Assembly (NCBI GenBank): GCA_021736505.1
Contig: JAIPFU010000091.1
Span: 1 to 6,992, forward strand
Reading direction: 5' to 3'
DNA: 6,992 bases
Source: Spirochaetia bacterium
GTDB taxonomy: Bacteria; Spirochaetota; Spirochaetia; PWKH01
This document shows positions 1-5,593 of the stretch, piece after piece. Under the pieces are notes generated by a model. The model was given only the letters and a program-made list of their open reading frames with translations, did no database searches and was not told the origin of the DNA. Positions within the stretch are counted from its first letter, which is position 1. Each line of letters opens with the position of its first letter. Position numbers and translations under genes: made by a program.

Positions 1-1165
1 CTGCAATAATTGCAGCTCTGTCAATGGCTCCAAGCAGCTTTCCCTGATCATCAATAACAGCAATAGGATGTTTTGTACTCAAAGCCGTACCCAGAAGATC
101 AGAAATTGCCGTATCCGGAGAAGTGGTATATATATCTTCTCTGATTGCTGAAAAGATATCTCTTTCCTTGCGTTTATTCATTTTGGCAACTGCTTCTATT
201 TCTGCGATTCCCAGTAGTTTACGCTGACTGTCGGTAACCATGATGCTGGAAACTCGATTCTTATCCATAATCCTTAATGCAGAGCCGCATCCTTCTCTGG
301 GAGTAGTGATTGATGGGTAATGATGCATGATTGAAGATGCAGTGATAACTTTCGTTCGATCAACATTTTGAACAAATGCTTTTACATAATCATCAGCAGG
401 GCTGCCGAGAATCTCCTCGGGACTTCCAATCTGGCGTACTCGGCCTTCTGGTCCAAGAATAACGATTCTGTCTCCCAATGTCAGAGCTTCATCCAGGTCA
501 TGGGTAATGAAAACGATAGTTTTGTGCATTTTGGCCTGAATCTCTAAAAGTTCATCCTGCATCTGGGTTCTGATAAGCGGATCTAAAGCACTGAATGCTT
601 CGTCCATGAGCAGGATTTCAGGATCGTTGGCTAAAGCTCTGGCAAGACCGACACGCTGCTGCATACCGCCTGAAAGCTCATGAGGCATGCTTTGTTCAAA
701 ACCTTTAAGGCCCACCAGTTCAATAGCCTGCATGGCTTTTTCACGGCGTTCCTCTTTTTCCATTCCGCTGACTTCTAATCCAAATTCGACATTGTTTATG
801 ATATTACGCTGCGGTAGTAGCCCGAAATGTTGAAAAACCATCGACATTTTATATCGGCGGATATCTCGAAGCTCCTCACTCCCCATTTTCATGATATCCT
901 TGCCGTCAATGAGAATCTCTCCTCTAGTAGGATCAATAAGACGGTTCAGGCAACGAATCATTGTTGATTTACCGCTGCCCGATAATCCCATAACAACAAA
1001 TGTCTCTTTCTTCTCAATTGAAAAGGATGCCCCATTGATTGCTACAGTGCAGCCTGTCTCTTTAAGAATTTCTTCCTTCGATTTCCCTTTATCCAAAAGA
1101 GCCATGGCGCGCTTCTTATTGGGACCGAAGATTTTATCAAGGTTTTTTATGGTAATCATAGCCAT
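1..1165 (-). CDS. proV: Glycine betaine/L-proline ABC transporter, ATP-binding subunit (ProV/OpuAA type), C-terminus cut by window edge
   Basis: This is the cytoplasmic ATPase that drives uptake of betaine or proline-type compatible solutes during osmotic stress, working with a membrane permease and a substrate-binding protein. The 388 visible residues run from the start to the window edge; family members are about 400-420 aa, so only the last few residues are missing. Seen in the sequence: the N-terminal extension typical of ProV/OpuAA before the first strand, Walker A GLSGSGKST (about 60-68), Q-loop Gln112, ABC signature LSGGMQQRV (164-172), Walker B ILLMDE (184-189) and H-loop His222. Two CBS domains follow (about 275-333 and 334-388); in OpuA they sense ionic strength or nucleotides. 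The start at 1165 (MAMITIKNL) has GAGGAG at 1178-1183, 12 bases away; a second ATG at 1159 is possible but leaves the Shine-Dalgarno further off. Permease and binding-protein genes would lie beyond the left edge. Family assignment is very sure; substrate specificity within the family is inferred. Confidence 0.97.
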   Translation of the reverse strand, partial: MAMITIKNLDKIFGPNKKRAMALLDKGKSKEEILKETGCTVAINGASFSIEKKETFVVMGLSGSGKSTMIRCLNRLIDPTRGEILIDGKDIMKMGSEELRDIRRYKMSMVFQHFGLLPQRNIINNVEFGLEVSGMEKEERREKAMQAIELVGLKGFEQSMPHELSGGMQQRVGLARALANDPEILLMDEAFSALDPLIRTQMQDELLEIQAKMHKTIVFITHDLDEALTLGDRIVILGPEGRVRQIGSPEEILGSPADDYVKAFVQNVDRTKVITASSIMHHYPSITTPREGCGSALRIMDKNRVSSIMVTDSQRKLLGIAEIEAVAKMNKRKERDIFSAIREDIYTTSPDTAISDLLGTALSTKHPIAVIDDQGKLLGAIDRAAIIA

Positions 1166-1224
1166 ATGTATCTCTCTCTCCTCGAATTAATCTATTTACT
1201 TAGTGATTTACTATCACATGTTTT

Positions 1225-1252
1225 TATTTACCAACAATTTTTTCATTGGCAA
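1225..1252 (-). promoter_or_regulatory. Possible promoter of the proV/opuA operon
   Basis: Reading the minus strand, TTGCCA (1252-1247) is followed after 16 bases by TAAATA (1230-1225). The -35 matches the sigma-70 consensus at five of six positions, but the -10 only at three. The spacer contains a small inverted repeat (CCAA and CAAT on one side, ATTGG on the other), which might be an operator. It sits 60 bases before the start codon, a sensible leader length. The surrounding DNA is AT-rich, so chance matches are likely. Confidence 0.25.
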
Positions 1253-1596
1253 TACTTCAATATCTAATACTTCTGTATCCTTAATACAAACCCTTAATAT
1301 ATACATGCTGAAAACTACATGAATTACAGCAGGATTGTCAGCAATGGTAAAGGGCGCATATTTGCTGTAAGTGCTATAAGCATTCTTTTGATGCAATGAA
1401 TATATAAAATACATAGCTCACCAGCATGCATTCTGTTTCTGTATATGCATAATACAGTTTGCAACAATTCTGCAGGCGTTAAAGCAGTTTTTATATTCAT
1501 TTTTTGCATGTATCAACATTATGCTGTTTCGCAATGACTACAATATGGCTATCATAATCAAATGAATCGGTATTGAACCTTTAAGCAGTTTCAGGA

Positions 1597-1637
1597 ATTC
1601 TCAATTAGGTATGCATGTGAAGTACATACCTGAGAAT
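1597..1637. repeat. Interrupted inverted repeat, 13 paired bases
   Basis: The left arm is ATTCTC (1597-1602) and AGGTATG (1607-1613), separated by four unpaired bases AATT. The right arm is the uninterrupted CATACCTGAGAAT (1625-1637). As RNA this is a 13-bp stem with a 4-base bulge and an 11-base loop. No T run follows on either strand, so it does not look like an intrinsic terminator. It could be a protein-binding dyad or part of a structured RNA. Confidence 0.6.
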
Positions 1638-1659
1638 CTCGCTTGCCAAATGCTTTTTC

Positions 1660-1715
1660 AGCTTACGAAATAGTGAACGTCTTTAAACGTACGCAGCAAA
1701 TACTTTTAGTAAGCT
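1660..1715. repeat. Inverted repeat AGCTTAC / GTAAGCT enclosing a smaller dyad
   Basis: AGCTTAC (1660-1666) and GTAAGCT (1709-1715) are exact reverse complements. The enclosed 42 bases contain ACGT twice (1677-1680 and 1687-1690), able to form a short inner hairpin. It lies 22 bases after the preceding inverted repeat. Seven-base arms this far apart can arise by chance in AT-rich DNA, so the call is modest. Confidence 0.35.
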
Positions 1716-1972
1716 AACAAAAAAATAAATAAAAGTCAAATGGTTGGGCTTGTTAAATTATTTGGTAAAATTTAAAAAGTGGTTAAAACAGTGCATAAGA
1801 CAGCTTTTTTTAGGATTTTACTGGAATAAATTTTTTTCTAAGCAGAAAAAATATTCAATAGAATGGTGTGATATATTTTGCTTTTTCTGAGACTACGAAA
1901 TCTTCGATAATTAGTTATCTAATAAAAGAATTAAGGATAATCAGTATCTCTGTGATAGTGCTCAGAAAAAAT

Positions 1973-2010
1973 TCTGATACAGCTTCAAGACTCTGATACA
2001 GCTTCAAGAC
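1973..2010. repeat. Perfect 19-bp tandem duplication
   Basis: The unit tctgatacagcttcaagac occurs twice with no mismatch and no spacer, at 1973-1991 and 1992-2010. The second copy supplies the left arm of the hairpin that follows, so the duplication gives that hairpin two alternative left arms (1982-1989 or 2001-2008). Perfect identity suggests a recent duplication or slippage event. Confidence 0.9.
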
Positions 2011-2030
2011 ATTAACTTGAAGCCATTTTT
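2001..2030 (+). terminator. Hairpin with T run resembling an intrinsic terminator (plus strand)
   Basis: GCTTCAAG (2001-2008) pairs with CTTGAAGC (2016-2023) around the 7-base loop ACATTAA. Five T residues follow at 2026-2030 after CA. The stem is 8 bp with moderate GC, so it would be a weak to moderate terminator. The T run is on the plus strand, whereas both flanking genes are on the minus strand, so it does not serve them in the normal orientation. It may end an unannotated plus-strand transcript or block antisense reading into the LuxR-type gene. Confidence 0.45.
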
Positions 2031-2075
2031 GAGGTAAGATTCTTAAGATCCTGCTGAGCCTTTCTGATAAAAAGC

Positions 2076-2891
2076 TTATGAAATGAATGAATGCTTGAAC
2101 AAATCTATAAGCTGATGACGGTCATCGGCACCAGCTTTGTCAAAAATTTTTCTGATATGTGTTTTAACGGTATGAACAGTAATCCCAAGGGATGCGGCAA
2201 TTTCCTGATTACTTCCATAACTAGTACAGAGTTCCCTTAAAACCTCAATTTCTCTGGGTGTTAATCCAATCTCTTCAGGATCAAGGGTCTTCCCGCTTAC
2301 CTCTTTCAACCTAGTCTCCATTTTTATGAGCTGTTCATGATACTGCTTAGCCAGCAAGAAGTACCGTTTTATTTCGTCCGAATAGAGAATTATGGCGATG
2401 CCGAAGAAAAAAGAGGAGAATAAAATGACAAATATGCCTCTCATATGATAACCCTCGGCGGATGCGGAATACTGAATGACTGCAGCAAAGAATATTATGA
2501 GAATAATGAGTCCCTGCTTTGTGATAATACGGTATTTCAAGCCCATAAGCCCCGTAAGCATCATCATAGGTATAATCCATTGGCTGGTATGTGTTCCAAT
2601 TGTTGAAAGGGTGGTGATTACAAGAAGCACGGTGAACTGCGTCAGCGTGTTAAGCCGCATCATATCAACCGTCCAGCGTTTCTTCAGCATTCGCATGCTG
2701 ATTTTTTCCCTATTGATAGTAGAAAGCAGAATAAGCAGAAGACCTATAGCAGCTGTAGGATAATTCCACCAGGAGTATGAGGCGCTGTCTGTGTCGGTAC
2801 CGCTGAATACAGCTATAAAATTCATCACTGCTGATAAAATACCAATACTGCCGAATATGATACCGACATAATTATGAGTTTGTTTTTTCAC
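2076..2891 (-). CDS. Membrane-anchored LuxR-family transcriptional regulator
   Basis: A 271-aa protein joining an integral membrane N-terminus to a DNA-binding C-terminus. About six hydrophobic segments are seen (roughly 9-29, 42-58, 84-100, 105-118, 126-141 and 152-170). A charged helix at about 172-200 looks coiled-coil-like and could dimerise the protein. The LuxR/GerE helix-turn-helix covers about 209-268, with the hallmark LTPREIEVLREL (210-221), NQEIAASLGI (228-237) and TVKTHIRKIF (241-250). No receiver or autoinducer-binding domain is present, so the membrane part is the likely sensor; the signal is unknown. The start is GTG at 2891-2889, supported by GGGAGG eight bases upstream; no nearby ATG competes. 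That Shine-Dalgarno lies in the last codons of the upstream gene, whose stop ends three bases before this start, so the two are almost certainly cotranscribed and coupled. Family assignment is firm; targets are unknown. Confidence 0.93.
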   Translation of the reverse strand: MKKQTHNYVGIIFGSIGILSAVMNFIAVFSGTDTDSASYSWWNYPTAAIGLLLILLSTINREKISMRMLKKRWTVDMMRLNTLTQFTVLLVITTLSTIGTHTSQWIIPMMMLTGLMGLKYRIITKQGLIILIIFFAAVIQYSASAEGYHMRGIFVILFSSFFFGIAIILYSDEIKRYFLLAKQYHEQLIKMETRLKEVSGKTLDPEEIGLTPREIEVLRELCTSYGSNQEIAASLGITVHTVKTHIRKIFDKAGADDRHQLIDLFKHSFIS

Positions 2892-2894
2892 AGA

Positions 2895-3428
2895 TTAATC
2901 CTCCCAATACGTTTTTTCGTACTCTTTTCTCTCAATAAATGGACTGAACACAGCGGTATTTTCTTCAAAAACAGCAGCTGTCTCGCGGTACAAGCTGTTG
3001 AAATCCCACTTCCCTGAGTTCAGGGGATTGTATTTGTTAGTTATCCTGTCACGCTCCATATCTCTCTTATAACCATTGAGCATATTCAGTGAAAGCAGTG
3101 CCAGACCTGAATGCTGGACAGCTCTATTGCCTCCGGAGTAATTGAGGAGATTCTTTAGCCGCTGCATGATATCTTTGTCATCCTCTTTGCTGTGAGAATA
3201 ATACATTTTTGTCGGGAACTTAATTGAGAGTATGTAAACTGCAGCACCGCTGACTGCATCTCTTTCAGGTTGAGGGGATTCCGAAATAAATGGGATGAGA
3301 GCTATAAGCCGGGCTGTCCTGGATTTTCTCAGCTTCCTTGCTTGTTCTGAGGACAGGCAGAATGCCGCAGCAGTATCAGCTGACAATTTTTCCCAAATTT
3401 TATCAAATTGTTCCGGTGTTAATCCCAT
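2895..3428 (-). CDS. Hypothetical protein, 177 aa, cotranscribed with the LuxR-type gene
   Basis: I do not recognise this protein. It has no signal peptide and no convincing membrane span; a mildly hydrophobic stretch at about 39-48 (ARLIALIPFI) is short. It is rich in charged residues, with likely helices at about 5-40 and 84-128 and a C-terminus dense in Glu, Lys and Tyr (164-177). It therefore looks cytoplasmic and mainly helical. The start ATG at 3428 is preceded by a purine-rich AAAGGAAGGAGC giving a usable ribosome binding site. The gene ends three bases before the GTG of the membrane LuxR-type regulator and its last codons contain that gene's Shine-Dalgarno. This tight coupling suggests a role together with the regulator, for example as a partner or modulator, but that is inference from position only. 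Confidence 0.85.
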   Translation of the reverse strand: MGLTPEQFDKIWEKLSADTAAAFCLSSEQARKLRKSRTARLIALIPFISESPQPERDAVSGAAVYILSIKFPTKMYYSHSKEDDKDIMQRLKNLLNYSGGNRAVQHSGLALLSLNMLNGYKRDMERDRITNKYNPLNSGKWDFNSLYRETAAVFEENTAVFSPFIERKEYEKTYWED

Positions 3429-3549
3429 GCTCCTTCCTTTCAGGTATATTTTTTGATACTTCTACTTCTTTAATGAAATTCTGTGAAAAACAGCTTGATG
3501 TAAAAAATTCTTGCAGAAATACAGAAACCTTCATTAATGGGGAGATAAT

Positions 3550-3577
3550 TTGTTTCTTTGAGAAATCCCTGTATAAT
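3550..3577 (+). promoter_or_regulatory. Candidate sigma-70-type promoter, distal
   Basis: TTGTTT (3550-3555), 16-base spacer, then a perfect TATAAT (3572-3577). It points towards the lipoprotein gene but would give a leader of about 270 bases to the small leader ORF. The exact -10 hexamer makes it the better of the two plus-strand candidates by sequence, though the region is AT-rich. Confidence 0.4.
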
Positions 3578-3699
3578 TATTAGTATAAAAAAAAGATAAA
3601 ATCAAGCTCATGCCCCTGCTTAAGGAATGAAGTCTTTAGGTATGTATTTCATTAGTTATGCGATTTGCCAGTTTTCATCCGCTGTAAAAAAAGAAAAAT

Positions 3700-3728
3700 C
3701 TGGAATGGAAAATTCTTTAAAATATGAT
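3700..3728 (+). promoter_or_regulatory. Candidate promoter, proximal to the leader ORF and lipoprotein
   Basis: TATGAT (3723-3728) differs from the -10 consensus at one position. The hexamer 17 bases upstream, CTGGAA (3700-3705), matches the -35 at only three positions. Transcription from here would begin near 3735 and include the alternative hairpins at 3752-3781, giving a leader of about 120 bases to the small ORF. Confidence 0.3.
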
Positions 3729-3851
3729 ACACTGACTACTGTCAATTTATGCTGCATGATATACTGCAGATGAATTGCAGTTGAAGCTGATATTATGAGA
3801 TGTATCTGCTAAGGTAAAAGGCATAACCGGAAAGCAGATACAGGAAAAAAG

Positions 3852-3938
3852 ATGAGAATGATAGAAGCTGAAACAGAAATACCTTTCTCTTTCATGAAAG
3901 TCTTATTTCACTTTTTTTACCATGAGGATAGTGAATAA
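3852..3938 (+). CDS. Possible 28-aa leader peptide coupled to the lipoprotein gene
   Basis: ATG at 3852 opens a frame of 28 codons beginning MRMIEAETEI and ending FHFFYHEDSE, closed by TAA at 3936-3938. AGGA at 3842-3845 lies six bases before the start, a good Shine-Dalgarno. The stop overlaps the ATG of the lipoprotein gene by one base (TAATG), the classic layout for translational coupling. The lipoprotein's own GAGGAT (3924-3929) lies inside this ORF. The peptide has a Phe-rich hydrophobic core between acidic ends; I recognise no family. A 12-base palindrome, CTTTCATGAAAG (3889-3900), sits within it. It could be a true small gene, a regulatory leader, or a chance frame; only the ribosome site and the overlap support it. 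Confidence 0.45.
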   Translation: MRMIEAETEIPFSFMKVLFHFFYHEDSE

Positions 3939-5029
3939 TGAAAAATATAGTAAAGAAAACCTGCAGCTTGTTTACCGGAATAGTTTTTAGTAAAACTTTA
4001 GTTTTACTGCTCATTCCTTTTATTTTCTCCGGATGTGCAGCTTCCGTTGCCCTGGATGTATTACATCCCGCAGAAGTGAACATGTCTCAATACCGGACAA
4101 TAGGAGTGTATGAGTTTTCAGAATATGAATCCTCGAAGTTTTCAAACAGCGGATATATCCTTTTTAATCTTCTACTAGGGAATAGTGTACATACCGGTTA
4201 TTCCAATTCCTTAGCTTCTGAAGTGGCGGACTATGTAACAGATATTGTTACTGACGGTCTTGAAGAGACTGACTATTTTCGCGTCATATCACCAGGGCAG
4301 CTTAAACAAGTCTTTCGCTCACAAAGGGAGACAATCTATCAGGGACAGCTTTTAAAAGACCAGTTCGGTATAAAAGCTCTCATTATCGGTGCAGTTGAAG
4401 ATATGGATTTTGATGAATATACTGTTGAAGAAACAGAAGGGATCTGGGATGCTGAAACTGAAGAGTATGTGGAAACGGATGTAGAGTATTTCGTACAGGA
4501 GGCTGAACTGACGGTAAGCTACAGTGTGGCTGCAGTGGAAGATGGGAAAATCCTTGCTTCAAAAAGATTAAGCGGTGAGAAGAGACGCAGAACAGCTCTT
4601 CCTTTGGATGAAGAAGAGAAAGAGCATTTTAACGCCCCCTCGCTCTTCTCATTATATCGTGAAATTTCCAATGAATTTGTACCAGAAATACAGAATCAGC
4701 TTGCTCCGAGATTCGAACGTGAATACAGAACTTTAGAAAAAGATAAAGACAAAAATCCTGAAATGGATGCCGCAGAAGAGTTAGTCAAGAATAATCAGTA
4801 CCAGAAGGCCTTGGATATCTATACTCAAGTATGGTATAAGAACGGGAACTTCGCAGCTGGATATAATGCTGCAATCATGTATGAAGTAATGGGAAGCATG
4901 GATGATGCTGTAGCTATGATGAAGGAAGTATATACTGAAACACAAGAGCGCAAGGCTTATTCTGCGTACAACCGGCTGGTGCGGAGACGTGAAGAATACA
5001 ATAAAGCCCGGGAACAAATGGACTTATAG
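3938..5029 (+). CDS. Putative lipoprotein with CsgG-like N-terminal region and TPR-like C-terminus
   Basis: A 363-aa exported lipoprotein. The N-terminus has Lys residues (2, 6, 7), a hydrophobic core (about 19-30) and a lipobox FSGC with lipidated Cys33; Phe at -3 is unusual but is tolerated in spirochaetal lipoproteins. After it, the pattern HPAEVNMSQYRTIGVYEF (43-60), then a segment with DIVTDGLEETDYFRVI (102-117), and KALIIGAVEDMD (146-157) resembles periplasmic lipoproteins of the CsgG/LpoB/DUF6340-like type, where a strand after PAEV begins an alpha/beta domain. Residues 275-360 form paired helices with TPR character (AEELVKNNQYQKALDIYTQV; AAIMYEVMGSMDDAVAMMKE). The start is set by GAGGAT eight bases upstream. 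The stop is 135-141 bases from the next gene, so it may or may not be in the same operon. Lipoprotein and TPR calls are firm; the family link is by pattern recall and its role, probably envelope assembly or stability, is inferred. Confidence 0.88.
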   Translation: MKNIVKKTCSLFTGIVFSKTLVLLLIPFIFSGCAASVALDVLHPAEVNMSQYRTIGVYEFSEYESSKFSNSGYILFNLLLGNSVHTGYSNSLASEVADYVTDIVTDGLEETDYFRVISPGQLKQVFRSQRETIYQGQLLKDQFGIKALIIGAVEDMDFDEYTVEETEGIWDAETEEYVETDVEYFVQEAELTVSYSVAAVEDGKILASKRLSGEKRRRTALPLDEEEKEHFNAPSLFSLYREISNEFVPEIQNQLAPRFEREYRTLEKDKDKNPEMDAAEELVKNNQYQKALDIYTQVWYKNGNFAAGYNAAIMYEVMGSMDDAVAMMKEVYTETQERKAYSAYNRLVRRREEYNKAREQMDL

Positions 5030-5055
5030 GTTTTTACGAATCAATTTCTGAATGA

Positions 5056-5081
5056 GAAATCTGAATAGGAAATCTGAATAG
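5056..5081. repeat. 13-bp tandem duplication between lipoprotein and 2TM gene
   Basis: The unit gaaatctgaatag occurs twice in perfect tandem (5056-5068 and 5069-5081), preceded by a degraded partial copy around 5047-5054. It is in the short spacer between two plus-strand genes and has no evident promoter or terminator form. Confidence 0.8.
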
Positions 5082-5170
5082 AAAAATGGTATACGGTTGC
5101 TTAAGCTTGCTGATTTTTTCGCAGAATACTTCATCAGGTTGCTCTATCGATCAATAAAGGAATTATGTTC

Positions 5171-5593
5171 ATGGGACATTTACTGGAACGGTATCTGGAA
5201 ATGGAATTTAGTGATGACCAGATAAAAGGGTATCTTCATCATTTTGCATATTTTACGATTTTTTCACTACTGCTTACAATCTTCAATACGCAGCTTGTAG
5301 ATATTCAGAGCCCATGGTGGTTGTGGATTGTCTTTTTTTGGGGAATTGCTGTTCTCGTGCATTTTTTTCTAATTATTAAGAATGCACAGAAAAGACATTT
5401 ACAGAAGACTATGAGTAGAGACGGAGGCAGCGAAGTCGAAGTCAGCGAAGAGGAAAAAATTGATACACTTCCATCCGAAGAAACTCCATCCGACGAAGCT
5501 CCAACCGACGAAGCTCCAACCGACGAAGAAAGAAAAGATGCGGATAATGCGCAAAAAAACAGAACCAAACCCAGCAGGGAGAAGAATTCGTGA
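5171..5593 (+). CDS. 2TM-domain membrane protein with acidic repetitive tail
   Basis: A small membrane protein of 140 aa (142 aa if the ATG at 5165 is used). AAGGA at 5157-5161 is nine bases from the ATG at 5171 but only three from that at 5165, so the later start is preferred. The region at about residues 18-70 matches the 2TM domain pattern (PF13239-like): KGYLHHFAYF at the start of TM1, a short polar turn, then SPWWLWIVFFWGIAVLVHFF forming TM2 with the typical Trp-rich entry and conserved His. The rest is a hydrophilic, strongly acidic tail with pentapeptide repeats (SEETP, SDEAP, TDEAP, TDEER) and a basic end. Its TGA overlaps the GTG of the next gene by four bases, so the two are translationally coupled. 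2TM domains often occur in small envelope or regulatory operons; the molecular role is unknown. Confidence 0.88.
   Translation: MGHLLERYLEMEFSDDQIKGYLHHFAYFTIFSLLLTIFNTQLVDIQSPWWLWIVFFWGIAVLVHFFLIIKNAQKRHLQKTMSRDGGSEVEVSEEEKIDTLPSEETPSDEAPTDEAPTDEERKDADNAQKNRTKPSREKNS
5474..5533 (+). repeat. 15-bp in-frame tandem repeat, four units
   Basis: Units at 5474-5488, 5489-5503, 5504-5518 and 5519-5533, each coding five residues of the form (S/T)(D/E)E(A/T)P; the last unit diverges to TDEER. The second and third units differ by a single base. Such a repeat is prone to change copy number by slippage without shifting the frame, so tail length may vary among strains. Confidence 0.85.

Larger units (their letters stand above)
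1191..2075. other. Long AT-rich gene-free region
   Basis: About 880 bases between the proV start region and the end of the LuxR-type gene. Short open frames exist on the minus strand (1214-1414 and 1324-1509), but they overlap each other in different frames, have no good Shine-Dalgarno, and read as arbitrary residue mixtures, so they are not called. What the stretch does hold is structure: inverted repeats at 1597-1637 and 1660-1715, a 6-bp hairpin TCAGAA/TTCTGA at 1962-1977, a 19-bp tandem duplication at 1973-2010 and a hairpin with T run ending at 2030. It may carry the distal control region of proV, a small RNA, or decayed sequence. Confidence 0.6.
3429..3851. other. Divergent intergenic region
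   Basis: About 420 bases between the minus-strand operon and the plus-strand leader ORF. It must hold promoters for both directions. Two plus-strand candidates are listed separately; no convincing minus-strand -35/-10 pair was found. It also contains two short, mutually exclusive hairpins: CTGCA (3752-3756) with TGCAG (3765-3769), and ACTGCA (3763-3768) with TGCAGT (3776-3781). An open frame reading across 3338-3583 on the plus strand is the shadow of the 177-aa gene plus AT-rich sequence and is not called. Confidence 0.5.

Noticed and set aside
891..1190. Plus-strand frame of 99 codons
   Set aside because: It lies antisense to the Walker A region of the proV gene and is a shadow of that coding sequence.
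1214..1509. Two overlapping minus-strand frames of 61-66 codons upstream of proV
   Set aside because: They overlap in different frames, lack a good ribosome site, and their residue make-up looks like translated AT-rich noncoding DNA.
1962..1977. TCAGAA/TTCTGA hairpin as terminator of the LuxR-type gene
   Set aside because: On the minus strand the T run forms the loop rather than following the stem, so it does not have the required form.
1973..2010. Start of a CRISPR array or satellite
   Set aside because: Only two units, directly abutting with no spacers, and no cas genes nearby.
5093..5117. GCTTAAGC palindrome followed by T run as terminator of the lipoprotein gene
   Set aside because: The palindrome leaves a stem of at most two base pairs once a loop is allowed, and the T run is offset by several bases.
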